A stretch of 64,000 bases of DNA, from assembly GCF_001642475.1 (NCBI RefSeq), contig NW_019174000.1:112232-176231 (forward strand). Direction: 5' to 3'. The notes beneath the pieces are model-generated. The model saw nothing but the letters and a program-made list of their open reading frames with translations. It had not been told where the DNA came from and made no database searches. Every line of letters begins with the position of its first letter. Position 1 is the stretch's first letter. This DNA comes from Fonsecaea monophora. Taxonomy: Eukaryota > Ascomycota > Eurotiomycetes > Chaetothyriales > Herpotrichiellaceae. The position numbers and the translations under genes were made by a program. This document shows positions 43,715-54,690 of the stretch, in pieces.

Positions 43715-45886
43715 TCAGTTCGATACCTCCCCACGCTGCCTCCGATGGACCGTGAGAGGTATCGGCTTCTTCATGTAGCCCATGTAGCTGCGCAGGCCGA
43801 GCCAGAAGCCCGCGTGGTCGAAAGCCGGGGACATCTCGAACGAAAAGTCCCGGAGCACGTGCGCGAGGAGCAGCCGCATCTCCAGGTACGCCAGGGCCTT
43901 GCCGGGGCAGATGAACTGGCCCGCGCTGAAGGGGATGAAGGAGCGCGTGTCGTGTTTCCAGGTCGGGTCGCGCCTCTCGTCGATCCAGCGCTCGGGCACA
44001 AACAGGTCCGGCTTGGTGAAGCTGCGCTCGTCGTGCGCCATGAACGTCGGCTGGCACGACACCTGCGTGTTCTCCGGCAGGTAGTGCCCGTCGACCACGC
44101 AGCCGCCCTTGGGCGTCGTGCGCTGGTTGCCGTTTGGGGCTGGTGGGACCATGCGGAGAGATTCGTTGATGACGGCGTTGAGATATGGCATCGATTCAGG
44201 CCCTGGGCGGGTTTGGGAACACACAGGTTAGTACACTAAACCAAACCAACAGCCAGACCATATACTGTGTCGATTGAAAAGACGCGGGTATGTAGAGGAA
44301 CATGTACCTAGTTTACGACCGTCGAGGTTCTCTCCATGCTGTTGCCACGCCTTATCGACCTCTTCGAGCAGTTGTTTCTGGACGTTGGGGTCCCTGGACA
44401 TAAAGTAGAAGACGAAGCTTTTTCCCCGTCGACGTTAGTTTATCTGTCCAGTCTTGAAATAAGTGTGGAAACCACCAACCTTAGACAGACGGCAGTCGTG
44501 TCACTACCAGCGACGATGATGACGGGTGAATCGGACTCGAGATCTCGTTTCGCCAGAGTCCTGTCGTCATGGAAGAATCCATCCCGTCAGCCAGAAGAAC
44601 CTTTCTCACCCAGAGATCAGCACAAAAGGGGGACAAAATCCATTCACCTTCCAGATTCATCATGAGCCAACAGGTAGGTGAAGAGATCGGTGGGCTTGGT
44701 CCCCATGGCCAGCCTCTTCTCAAACTGTTCCGCCGAGGTTTTGGCAAATCGCTCCGTCTGGGCCTTGTCCTCGGGATCCATGGGCAGGTACTTGAAGATG
44801 GGCGTCAGCCACTGGACGTTGCGGATGAGCTCCGTCATCTTGAGACCCTTCCGGACCAGGTCGGCCAGCTCTCCGGAGTTCTCGTTCTCGATAAACGAGA
44901 AGGTCTCGTTGAAGGCCAGGTCCGCCATGGCGTCGAACCCGAAGAAGTCGATGAACGCACCCACGTCGATTTCCTTTTCTGGTCATATCCAATTCTCGGT
45001 CAGTTCCACGCCTCGCCCTGTCTTCTCGGGAAGATCAGATGATGGGAAACTTACCGGCGTAGGTGTCGAACTTGCTCTTCAAGACGTTGATGATTCTCAC
45101 GAGCCGGGGTTCGTATGAAGTGATGGCCTTGATCGCGAGGCCCTTGTCCCAGAATTTACGGCGAGCTCTGTGTGCCGCAATGTCTCTCTCGTCTCCGAGA
45201 CTGACGCCGTCGGCCCACAGGCGAGTATCGTAATTTGGGCCTTTGCCCAGCTTATTCGCTGCCGCTCCGTGGACGTATTTCAACGACTCTGGATTCGCAA
45301 AGGAGAGCTCGTTGGGGCCGATGCGGACAATGTCGCCGTACTTTTGGTGGAGTTCGACATAGTCGATGTACGTCTTTCCAAAGCTGGTCAGGTAGAAGCC
45401 GTACCACTTGGTGATCTTTGCCAGCACCGGTCCCGGATACTCCTTGAGTGGATGGAGGAATAGTCGGTACACTGTGATGCTTGACCTGTTGTGTGACGAT
45501 CACCGTTGGTCAAAATACTTCCCGTCGTGCGATTGAACGATGATCACCACTTACGCTAAAGCAAAGAGATGCACCCCAAGGAAGACAGGCCAGAGGCCTA
45601 GACTCGTGCTGAGTGTCCTGGACTGATGGAACAAGGCAACAAAGGCCACCAAGGACAATGTCGCCAACTCGGCGAGATACTGGCTAAATAGAGGACATCA
45701 GCTGGCCAGATACGCCGTCTTTGTATACTTTGGGAACTCACAAGAGCGTCGGCTCTCGTCGATTGTACTTCAGATGAGCGGCCTACCAGCAGGGTCAGCC
45801 TGTCGACACCCTACAAGAGGAGAAAGGGTGGCAAATACCAGACCGCTGAACACGGCCCAAACGCAGGTTGGTACCAAAAGGCCCAT
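43715..45886 (-). CDS. Cytochrome P450 monooxygenase
   Basis: Eight exons: 45886..45839, 45782..45742, 45683..45555, 45485..45055, 44978..44648, 44560..44480, 44417..44308, 44202..43715; 552 residues in frame. The short first exons encode a membrane-proximal N-terminus with two hydrophobic stretches (LATLSLVAFVALF; LGLWPVFLGVHLFALA), then the proline hinge HPLKEYPGPV. The I-helix is VAGSDTTAV, the K-helix ExxR is NESLRM, PERW is present, and the heme loop is PFSAGQFICPGKALA with Cys at about 489. Phe stands where many P450s have Arg or His, as in several fungal families. It is an ER-bound monooxygenase that would hydroxylate a lipophilic substrate. It is divergent from the cyclase-family gene. 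The first two exons are less certain. Confidence 0.88.
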
Positions 45887-46430
45887 CGTTGAGGGGGAAA
45901 AGAACGAAAACCCTGCTGTTTCAACCCCTATGTCCCTCTGAGAATAGAGTGGGCTGTGACAGGGACACTCTGTCTGGGTGTTTTAGACACTCTTTTCAGC
46001 ACGACGACCCTTATGAGGGATGGTGTGGGTGGTGGTCAAAAGGGGAAAGGAAAAACGAAGTGGGCCGGAGGGGGACAAACTCCGAATGCGGTCTATAGAA
46101 GTCCAAATCGGAGACTGGCCACCTCAGGGTGTCCGCGTATTCCGGGAGATTCATACATCCCCATCATGGAGAAAATTGGACATGGTGGCAGGTGTGGAAA
46201 CTCCGCATTCGTGTCACGCAACACATACAACGACCAAGACATCAGAGAAACAGTCTGCGAGACACTGAGAGCCCATCGACTGGTGAATACGGGTATCGGT
46301 ATGGTTAATGGTTAAGTCCTGTAGGCATGTGAACGCGGCTCTCAGCATATCTTTTGGCACAGGGTATTATCTCCCAAGACCTCGCCGTTGCCCCCTAACA
46401 AGCAGCCCTCTCTTCCTGCTCCTCGACAAG
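45887..46430. promoter_or_regulatory. Divergent promoter, P450 / cyclase-family gene
   Basis: 544 nt. ACTCCGAATGCGG lies at 46079-46091 and ACTCCGCATTCG at 46200-46211. Both contain ACTCCG, the reverse of the CGGAGT repeats upstream of BVMO2, and together they form CGAATGC in opposite orientations. This supports co-regulation by inference only. Confidence 0.4.
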
Positions 46431-47568
46431 ATGAAGCCACTCCCCGATTTTGATTCCCTGCCACCAGTCGAAGGCAGACCCCTGGGAAATACGTGGGGTT
46501 TTTGGGGTGCGGACGATGAGATTGGAAGTGAGTGTTACCTAAAGCGATCTTTCTGTTCGGCAGGGGTCGATATGATCTGGATTTCTCTGCCAGCTCTGAT
46601 ATCTCCTGAACGCTTCTGACTGGCGGCCAACAGCCTTGAATCTCCTTACCCCAGACGTGGTTCAACGTGCCGCCGCAGAGGTCAAGAGTGGAAAGTCGGC
46701 GTCCCTAGACTTTCCCCTTGACCACTTCAACGAGCGCATTGGCTCCCGCCGTCAGCTCGAGCAGAGGGTGGTCAACTATCACGATCTGGCGGGCATGTAC
46801 GTCTACGACGACGAGCTCCATTTCAACACGCAGAGTAGCTCTCAGTGGGACGGCATGACACACTGTGCGACTCAGAAAGACGGGTTCTTCTACAACGGCC
46901 TCAAATTTGAAGACGTGTTGAGCAAGAAAGACGGTAGAAATGGGACCCATAGTCCGTATATCCACTATTCCACCCAAATTGCCCAAAGAGAGGCCGCTGA
47001 CCAGTTCCCAGAATGGCTACAGAGAGGCGGGATAGTTGGTCGCGGCATCCTTTTGGACTATCCGCTTTGGCGACAAGAGACTGGCCAAAGCCTGGCCAAT
47101 GCAGGTTCCAGCCATGCCATCACAGTGGCCGAGCTGGATCAGGTGGCCAAACACTTTGGCGTGGAAATTCGACAGGGAGACATTCTCTTGCTTCGCACAG
47201 GGTACAGTAAATGGTACAAATCGTGCTCGGCCGAGGAGAGGACTCGAGTCATCAAGGGGGAAGCATTCATTGGGGTAGAAGAGTCAATGGCATCAGCGCG
47301 GTGGCTTTGGAACAAGCACCTCGCGGCTGTCGCCACAGACGCCCCTGGCTTTGAAGTCTGCCCGGTGCCGTGGGGTGACGAATCCAAGGTTGTGCTGCAT
47401 GAGTGGATATTAGTTCATTTTGGCATGCCCCTTGGTGAGCTTTGGAACCTGGAGGACTTGTCGGTGCTCTGCCAGCAAGAGCGGCGATGGTCGTTTTTCT
47501 TCACGAGTGCGCCTCTAAACGTAATCGGAGGAGTAGCTAGTCCACCGAATGCCCTAGCCGTGCTATAA
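46431..47568 (+). CDS. Cyclase-family hydrolase (kynurenine formamidase-like fold)
   Basis: Two exons, 46431-46527 and 46634-47568, separated by a 106-nt intron, 343 residues. It begins MKPLPDFDSLPPVEGRPLGN and carries the marks of the fungal branch of the metal-dependent cyclase family (PF04199): WGFWGADDEIG, LDFPLDHFNER, SSSQWDGMTHCAT with FFYNGLKFEDV, GRGILLDYPLW, and LRTGYSKWY. Canonical members bind metal with HxGTHxD; here the block is QWDGMTH, so the metal site differs. Members hydrolyse amide or ester bonds, sometimes opening rings. In this neighbourhood it could open a lactone or a cyclic diketone, but that is inference. Confidence 0.82.
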
Positions 47569-47890
47569 GCATAGTTGGATCAAACAACAAACCTAGACAC
47601 ATGGTTTTTTGTTTTTTCTCCAAGATTCCGATCCAGCTCTATACCCCTAGTTCCCCCACGAGCCAGAAGTGAAGGTAGTGTCAGAACTGGAGTGCTCGTG
47701 CCCACTCGGCGTTTGCGTGGCATGTGGCATTTCCGGAGGGAGCACCTTGTTATATGTGGATCTTTTGACATTGACTAATTGTCTATTGCTGTTTGAACTT
47801 GCCGCCAAAATCGTGTTAGACTTATTCCTGTCATAAGTCAACAGTCTGCGCCCACTGGTATCGAAACAGCACTTTCGCATTCCCTCAGCA
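47569..47890. other. Intergenic region upstream of the SDR gene
   Basis: 322 nt between two plus-strand genes; likely terminator of the cyclase gene plus the SDR promoter. No gene seen. Confidence 0.45.
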
Positions 47891-48696
47891 ATGGAGCGCA
47901 ACTCTCTTGAAGGCAAGGTTATCGCCGTGACCGGAGGTGCTTCGGGCATCGGACTCGGCATCGTACAGAAGTTGATCACCCTGAGAGCAAAGGTCGCCGT
48001 CGCAGACGTCAGCCCCCAGCCGGCCGAGTTGAAGGACGTACCGAGTCTTATATACACCAACGTCGACGTTTCATCTAGAGAGCAGGTTCACGCATGGGTC
48101 GAGGAGATTGTGAAGAAATTTGGCCGACTCGATGGAATGTGTGCAAACGCTGGAATCTGCCCCTTTGAAGGAGGCATTGTCAGCGACGAGCTCTACCACA
48201 AAATCTTTGCCGTCTGCGTGACGGGCGTCTGGAACTGCGGGACTGAGGCGTACTGGCAGTTCAAGAAGCAAGGAGGTGGTGGTGCCATTGTCAACACATC
48301 CAGTGGCGCGGGTCTTCGGGCTGTCAAGGGTTTGGCTGTGTACAGTGCGGCAAAGCATGCTGTGATCGGGTTGACTCGGGCTTGGGCACTCGATTGGGCC
48401 TTGGAAGGCATCCGTGTGAACTCGCTGGCACCAGGTAAGACTCCTGTCACCAGACTCCGAGGAATAGAGAGGCTACTGACGCACAAACTCTAGGCCTCAC
48501 GGAATCCGGCATGCAACGAGCAACGTTTGCGCAATTCCCAGATGTTGCCGAGCGACTCGGCTCGGGTACGCCAATGGGTAGAATGGGCAAACCTCACGAA
48601 CTAGCCGACAGTGTTATTTTCCTTCTCGGAGACAGTGCCTCGTATGTGACTGGGCACGTGCTGAGCTGTGATGGAGGAAGCATGAGCGGAGCGTAA
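47891..48696 (+). CDS. Short-chain dehydrogenase/reductase (classical SDR)
   Basis: Two exons, 47891-48434 and 48494-48696, with a 59-nt intron; 248 residues, standard for classical SDRs. The cofactor loop is TGGASGIG (T14-G21), and Asp ends the second beta strand (VAVADVS), which favours NAD. NAG at the fourth strand, catalytic Ser in NTSSGAG and YSAAK are all present, and the C-terminal DGGSMSGA closes the fold. The likely reaction is reversible oxidation of a secondary alcohol to a ketone. Next to P450 and BVMO genes this would supply the ketone for Baeyer-Villiger oxidation. Confidence 0.93.
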
Positions 48697-49779
48697 TCGT
48701 CTGCAAACAGAATCGAGGTTGCTGCTGTCCTGTTAGTCATGAGAGAGAATGATTGAACTCCACTGATCAACTTTATCGAATCGAATGTCGTGACCCATCA
48801 CGCCTGTTTCTCTTCTCTACAACGAAACATGCAGGTTCAGAAGTACCTCCCCTTGTTGTTAGTAGGGGACTTCTTTGGAAGGTTAGGCGGCAGTGCTACC
48901 AGCCTGCGCCTTAACAGTACTGAGATAGGTAGGTCTGGCGAAGGTGTCACATGCGCCCTCCTTCCAGCCATCTCGGAACACGGTCTCGGGGGAACGACTC
49001 GGAGAGGACCTCTCGTTCCTCATGTCTCGCATCTCGTAAATTCCATCAATCAGTACCTTGACCGAAAGATTTGACTGACAGTCCCACATTGCCTACCCTC
49101 AAGATGAGGTTTGATGTGATGAATTCTTCTCGAGACCATCACCCTGATGTCAGAAGCAGCGGATATCCTCTCTCGAAAACACCCTGCCGAGGGACGTTAT
49201 CACTCGGGCCGCCCTATGTTTTACGAGTAGTTAGCCGCAGATCCAAACCTAGTTGATCGGAGCTTTCGTTAGACTTCCAAACATTTTCGAGGTGAAACTC
49301 TCCCCAGCGCCATCTCTTGCCAAACATGGCCGTTCTCAGCCAGAAGACAAAGCCCGCCAGACCGTCTAGAGTATCGCTCGACGCTCTCCTGGCGAGTCAC
49401 GGCACAATACGGAGCCATCCGACTCCGAGCATCTCATCTACTGGTCATTACATGCTTTTGGACCTGTCAGGAACCACAAGAAACCTCGCCTATGTCTGGT
49501 GGGTGCCCCTTTGCGGGATGGACCATCGAGACGAATCCGGGGTTGATCTCGTGGGAGTCCGGAGACATTCAGGCGGGGATAGGAAATATGGTCACCAGGC
49601 TATCATGAAAGAACTCGCGCCTGCCGAGGATAGGGATGGTAGAGGACTCGACTTCCCGTGGTTATCGGATCTCAGGGCGCGATTCATAAGTCGTCGGATC
49701 GCAGCTAAGGACATGGTTCGTGGTCGAAGCAGGCAGAGAAAGCAAGCGCTCACCACGTTCAAAGATACCGACAAACACC
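48697..49779. other. Long leader/promoter region of the carboxylic acid reductase gene
   Basis: About 1.1 kb with no supported gene. The CAR frame is open from 49720 but starts with GTG; ATG comes at 49780. ACTCCG lies at 49422-49427. Frames at 48790-49074 and 49317-49796 lack domains. Confidence 0.45.
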
Positions 49780-52700
49780 ATGGCGGTAGCTGTTGAATCC
49801 AGCAATATTGTGCCCCCAGTTGGAATACCAGACACTGGGCCTGTGAACCCTCCGGCCCAGCGCGAGTCACTTGCTACCCGTGTCGCCCAAATCTTGCAGA
49901 GAGGCGGCGACGCGCCTGCCCTTGCGGAGCGAGATCGCGAGGTCGTTGGTGATCCAGAGACGGGTGAAACTTCTCTGAAGCTGTTCCCGTCCTTTCGAAC
50001 GTTGAGCTTCAAAGACGTCTGGCAACAGGTCCGTGATGTCGCCTACGACCTTTACTACGATGCGGACGCCCCGCTCCGTCCCCGTGTTCCTATCGCATTC
50101 CTTGGATTCTGTGGCATTGACTACTCGGTCCTTGAATTCGCTGGCCATCTGCTCGGGGCAGTGATTGCACCGCTTCAGATTGATGCTCCACTGTCGACGC
50201 TCGATCCGCTCATAGCAGAGCTCGAGCCATTAATCATAACCGTCAGCATCGAGCAGGTGGACAAGGCTGTGGAGCTGGCCGCCAATAACAAGATGGTTAA
50301 ACGTATCATTGTCTTCAGCTATAATGCTGATTTGTCTCTTGAACGATCCATCTTCGATGCTGCTCAAGCCAAGCTGACGGCAAGAGGCGTGTCGGCCAAG
50401 TTGGATTCCCTTGACGATATCCGCCAGCGCAGGAAGGACTCTCCGGTTCCCCCACTCGATATGCCTGAAAAGGGGACAGATCCGCTGCACCTCCTTGTCT
50501 ACACATCTGGAAGTACCGGCACGCCAAAAGGTGCCATGATAACACAGCGTATCATGCTTCGGATGTGGAGTCTAGCCTGGTCTCAGCACAACGGGGGTGA
50601 AGTCACCCTTTGCTATTACCCTATGAACCACATTCTTGGCCAGTCGTCTGTCGCGGGCTCTCTCGTGTCTGGAGGCATTTGTTGCTTCACCGCCAAAAGC
50701 GACATGAGCACGATCCTGGAAGATCTTGCCCTCGTACGACCCACCAAGTTTACCATTGTTCCTCGCGTGGGGGAGATGATTTACCAGTGGTATCTAGACG
50801 AGTACAGCCAAAGGTTGAAGAACGGCGCCGATCCCAAGACCCTGGAGTCGGACCTCAAAGTCGAACTCCGAGACAAAGTCATGGGAGGACGTATCAAAAG
50901 CGCCTTGGTCGCGGGGGCCAAGTTGAAGGAAAACATTACAGCGTTCATGGCGGAAGTTCTGGGCACCTTCATCGAATTTGGATACGGCGGAACAGAGATG
51001 GGGGTCGTGTGCGCCAGGACAAAAGTCCAACGGCCTCCAGTGATTGACTGGAAGCTGGAGGATGTACCAGAGATGGGCTACTATACCAGCGACAAGCCGT
51101 ACCCCCGTGGCCAGTTCCTGCTCAAATCTGAAAGTGTGGTAGCCGGATACTTCAAGCGCCCAGATCTCAATAGCAAGGTCTTCACCGAAGATGGCTACTA
51201 CATCAGTGGTGACATCCTGGCCCAGGTTGGACCCGACGAGCTGATCTTCCTCGATCGCACAAACAATGTCCTCAAGCTTTCTCAGGGCGAGTTCGTGGCG
51301 ACCCAACGATTGGAATACATCTTTGCCGACAAGATTCCCGAAATCCGACAAATCTACATCTACGGTGAGAGTGATCAAGCCTACCTCGTCGGCGTCATTG
51401 TGCCTTCAAAGGAAGCACTGGAAGAATTCGGCAGCAATTTGGATGAGCTCAAAGTGATCCTCCACCAAAAGATCAAGGATGTAGCCAAGGAGGAAGGCCT
51501 CCTCCCATACGAGATCCCTCGTGACTTCATTATCGAAACCACGGCCTTCAGCTACAATAATGGCCTGTTGTCGAATCTTCTCAAAAACCTCTACCCGAAG
51601 CTCAAGATCAAGTATAGGGATCAGATGCGAGCCCTTTACAGCAGCTTGGCTGCAAAGCAGCATGAAGAATTGCAGTTGTTACAAAGTTCTGCGGACAATC
51701 TCCCGACACTGGAGATTGTTTGCAAGGCGGCACAATTGGTGCTAGGAGACACATTGACAGACGTCGATCCAGACTCGTTGTTCTCCGAAAATGGTGGCGA
51801 TTCTATCTCATCGCATACCTTTTCCAAGAGACTGCAGTCGCTCTTCAACATCGATATCCCGCTGAGCGTCATCGCCAATCCTGCAAACAGCTTTAGAAAC
51901 ATCGCCGACTTCGTCGACCAAGCAAAGGCCCAAGCCAAAGACAAATCCCTGTTTGAGGTGCTTCATGGCAAGAATCCCACAGTGGCCAAGGCAACCGACT
52001 TTACCCTCGACAAGTTCATTGACGCTGAGGTTCTCGCAAAAGCTGCACAGACTCCATTTGTGACTGGACCCATCAAAATAGTCTTGCTGACCGGATCCAC
52101 TGGGTTCTTGGGCCGGTTCAACTGTCTCAAATGGCTTGAACATCTTGCCCCCGTCGGAGGCAAGGTGATCTGCATTGTGAGAGGGAAAAACAACGCCGAT
52201 GCCCGACAGCGGCTTGAGGCTGCAATCGATACCGGCGATAAAGCCTTGCTGGAACATTTTAATCAACTCGCTCGCGATCACCTTGAAGTGCTCGCAGGGG
52301 ATCTCGGTCAGACCCATCTTGGACTCGACTCGGAGACCTGGCAGCGCTTGGCCGACTCGGTTGACCTGATCTTCCACTCGGGCGCCCTGGTTAACCATGT
52401 GCTCCCATACAGTGAGCTATTCCACCCCAACGTGATTGGCACGGCAAACCTGATTCAGCTGGCCATCACCACTCGCCGAAAGCGCTTCGTTTATGTGTCG
52501 ACTCTGGCAGTGGTCGGCCGTGAGGACCAACTCGACGAGAATGCCGATGTGCGAGTTGCCATTCCAGAAGTCCCGATCGACCAGTCACATGCAAACGGAT
52601 ACCGAGTGAGCAAATGGGGAGGGGAGGTGCTCTTGAGAAATGCCCACGATGCGTTTGGCTTGGCGAGCACCGTCTTCAGGAGTGACATGATCTTGGCCGA

Positions 52701-53256
52701 CCGCAAATATGCCGGACAAATCAACGTTCCCGACATGTTCACCCGACTCTTGATCAGTCTGATCTCGACCGGAATCGCGCCCGCCTCCTTCTACCCCATT
52801 GGCCCGGATGGCCAGCCACAGCGCGCGGTGTACGGCGGGATCCCGGTGGACTACCTTGCCGAAGTCACCAACGGCATCGCTCTGGCCCGTGAAAGCGGAT
52901 ATCAGACCTATCACGCCCGGAACCAGGAGGCCGGAGGCGGATCCCTCGACACCGTCACCGAAGGGCTCGAACAAAGCGGCATCAAGATCCAACGCATCCC
53001 GGACTACGACGACTGGTTCACGCGCTTCTCGGCCGGCAATCGTGCCCTGCCGAATGGCGTGCGGCAGCGCTCTTTCCTCCCTCTTCTTCGATCCTTTGCG
53101 AAGCCGAATCACGGCATCCAAGCCCAATCTACGGATGAATTCCGCAAGGCTATCCAGAACGCTCCAGAATGTCCCGAAAAGACGATCCCGGGCATTACTC
53201 TGGATATAGTAAAGAAGTACGTCTCCGACATCAACCACCTGCAACTACTTCAGTGA
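49780..53256 (+). CDS. Carboxylic acid reductase-like enzyme (adenylation-carrier-reductase)
   Basis: Single exon, 1158 residues from the ATG at 49780. The adenylation domain has VYTSGSTGTPKG at about 240-251, FGYGGTEMG, and YISGDILAQVGPDELIFLDR followed by NNVLKLSQGEFVA. A carrier domain has LFSENGGDSISSH with the phosphopantetheine Ser at about 675. The reductase domain has LLTGSTGFLGR at about 769-779 and catalytic YRVSK at 941-945. This A-T-R order activates a carboxylic acid with ATP, loads it as a thioester, and releases it as an aldehyde with NADPH. It requires a phosphopantetheinyl transferase, not seen here. Family similar to fungal and actinobacterial CARs; substrate unknown. Confidence 0.9.
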   Translation: MAVAVESSNIVPPVGIPDTGPVNPPAQRESLATRVAQILQRGGDAPALAERDREVVGDPETGETSLKLFPSFRTLSFKDVWQQVRDVAYDLYYDADAPLRPRVPIAFLGFCGIDYSVLEFAGHLLGAVIAPLQIDAPLSTLDPLIAELEPLIITVSIEQVDKAVELAANNKMVKRIIVFSYNADLSLERSIFDAAQAKLTARGVSAKLDSLDDIRQRRKDSPVPPLDMPEKGTDPLHLLVYTSGSTGTPKGAMITQRIMLRMWSLAWSQHNGGEVTLCYYPMNHILGQSSVAGSLVSGGICCFTAKSDMSTILEDLALVRPTKFTIVPRVGEMIYQWYLDEYSQRLKNGADPKTLESDLKVELRDKVMGGRIKSALVAGAKLKENITAFMAEVLGTFIEFGYGGTEMGVVCARTKVQRPPVIDWKLEDVPEMGYYTSDKPYPRGQFLLKSESVVAGYFKRPDLNSKVFTEDGYYISGDILAQVGPDELIFLDRTNNVLKLSQGEFVATQRLEYIFADKIPEIRQIYIYGESDQAYLVGVIVPSKEALEEFGSNLDELKVILHQKIKDVAKEEGLLPYEIPRDFIIETTAFSYNNGLLSNLLKNLYPKLKIKYRDQMRALYSSLAAKQHEELQLLQSSADNLPTLEIVCKAAQLVLGDTLTDVDPDSLFSENGGDSISSHTFSKRLQSLFNIDIPLSVIANPANSFRNIADFVDQAKAQAKDKSLFEVLHGKNPTVAKATDFTLDKFIDAEVLAKAAQTPFVTGPIKIVLLTGSTGFLGRFNCLKWLEHLAPVGGKVICIVRGKNNADARQRLEAAIDTGDKALLEHFNQLARDHLEVLAGDLGQTHLGLDSETWQRLADSVDLIFHSGALVNHVLPYSELFHPNVIGTANLIQLAITTRRKRFVYVSTLAVVGREDQLDENADVRVAIPEVPIDQSHANGYRVSKWGGEVLLRNAHDAFGLASTVFRSDMILADRKYAGQINVPDMFTRLLISLISTGIAPASFYPIGPDGQPQRAVYGGIPVDYLAEVTNGIALARESGYQTYHARNQEAGGGSLDTVTEGLEQSGIKIQRIPDYDDWFTRFSAGNRALPNGVRQRSFLPLLRSFAKPNHGIQAQSTDEFRKAIQNAPECPEKTIPGITLDIVKKYVSDINHLQLLQ

Positions 53257-54690
53257 GAGACTACGTTCGTTTTTACAAGGGGCCGTCTCTTCCTTTTCAG
53301 AAGTTGAAGCCAGATAGTTTGGGGCTTTGAGGTGTCTATTGCGTTTCCAGAAGATTGCCTAAGAACAGAGAGGGGGGAGGGGCATGATATAGCTGCTACG
53401 GTCTGTAGAGCCTTGCTGCTAGACCTTTTGTCACTCTGGCTGGTAATCTTAGATACGTCCATTTTTTCTATTTTCTTGTGATCTTGGTCGATTCCCACCG
53501 TCCATCAACGACCTGCGTTCATAATTCTTGTGATTTTTCCTAGATCACTCTTAACTAGCTCCTTCGAACGATCGCACACCGGGAGTTGTCTATACCACCA
53601 TGCCAATGACGACTCCCCTGCCTTCTCTGAATCACTTCAGCCAGCCACTGATCCATCTGCCCATCCGACGCCTGCGCCCTGTTTGTTTGACCTCTGTTTG
53701 ACAGTGTCCAGCGGCCAGGATCAGGACGGAGTCGGGGAACGAGGACGGAGGAACCGGAACATCAGACCGCTGGCCAGCGAAGCCATAACCCGAGGTTTTT
53801 TTGTAGAGTCGCCCTTATGATAACCGAGCCTAGGTCCAGGAAGGGGCCATAAAAGGGAACTATCCCAAAGATGGTGTCTTGAATAAGAGATTCCAATCGA
53901 CTTGGTGCGAGGTAAAACTCTTTCCGCAAAAGCAGTCGGTTGGAGGCAGGCCCTCTCTGCTGCTGCTGACTGCTCCTGCATCCTTGCTTTCCGGACACCA
54001 AAATACACATCGTGACGACGAGAGTAATCTCCGTTGGCTCGCTACGATGCTCATTGGCCCCCTACGTGATCGGGAGAAGTACCTACATCGTCGTAGCCCC
54101 ACGAGGTCTCTTCCTGGGGACTTTTTGACTCTCGACCCGTTTTGGCCAAGAGCATACTCCATCGTCGGAAAGGGCATTGGCGCGCCGCGTGGCGCCTAAC
54201 GAGGGGGTATATGTCTTCTTGACTACCATCCGTTTCAAGGGATGTAAATGACCCAGACGGACATAACCTCGGATATAGACCCGAATGCCCGTAACACTTT
54301 CCTCCGAGCATAGTAGTAGGGGTTGGGGGGGAAATGGTGTATTCCTCTAGCATATGTAGGCCGGAAGGTGTCTTGTGAAGAGGTGTGTATGGTGTGTCAT
54401 TTACTATCTCCTTGGATTGATAGCTGCTACTCCCGAAAAGGCTCATCTGGTAGATTACTTGGTCAAAGAGGGCAGCAAATAGAGAGTGGACCTTGATCAT
54501 TGTTATTTACAGCTCTATATTTGCCGGCTGGTGAAAGAAAATACGAGTCTGCGAAGAAAGAGTATCGTTTTTCAAAGACCTTTTTCTCTCGAAGCGATAG
54601 TGCAGAGCAAGACTGCTTGTCACAAAGTGGTGGTCAAGGACCGGGAGAAGGATAAAAGGCAACAACACCGTTCGAAAGAGTAACATCAAG
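53257..54690. other. Intergenic region, promoter of second SDR gene
   Basis: About 1.4 kb. CGGAGT lies at 53727-53732 and CCGAATGC at 54281-54288. A minus-strand ATG frame of 149 codons (54051-54500) has no recognisable domain and I do not call it. Confidence 0.45.

Noticed and set aside
52585..53244. 219-codon minus-strand frame in the CAR gene
   Set aside because: Antisense shadow of the reductase domain.
54051..54500. 149-codon minus-strand ATG frame upstream of the second SDR gene
   Set aside because: No domain, no splice context, overlaps frames on the other strand.
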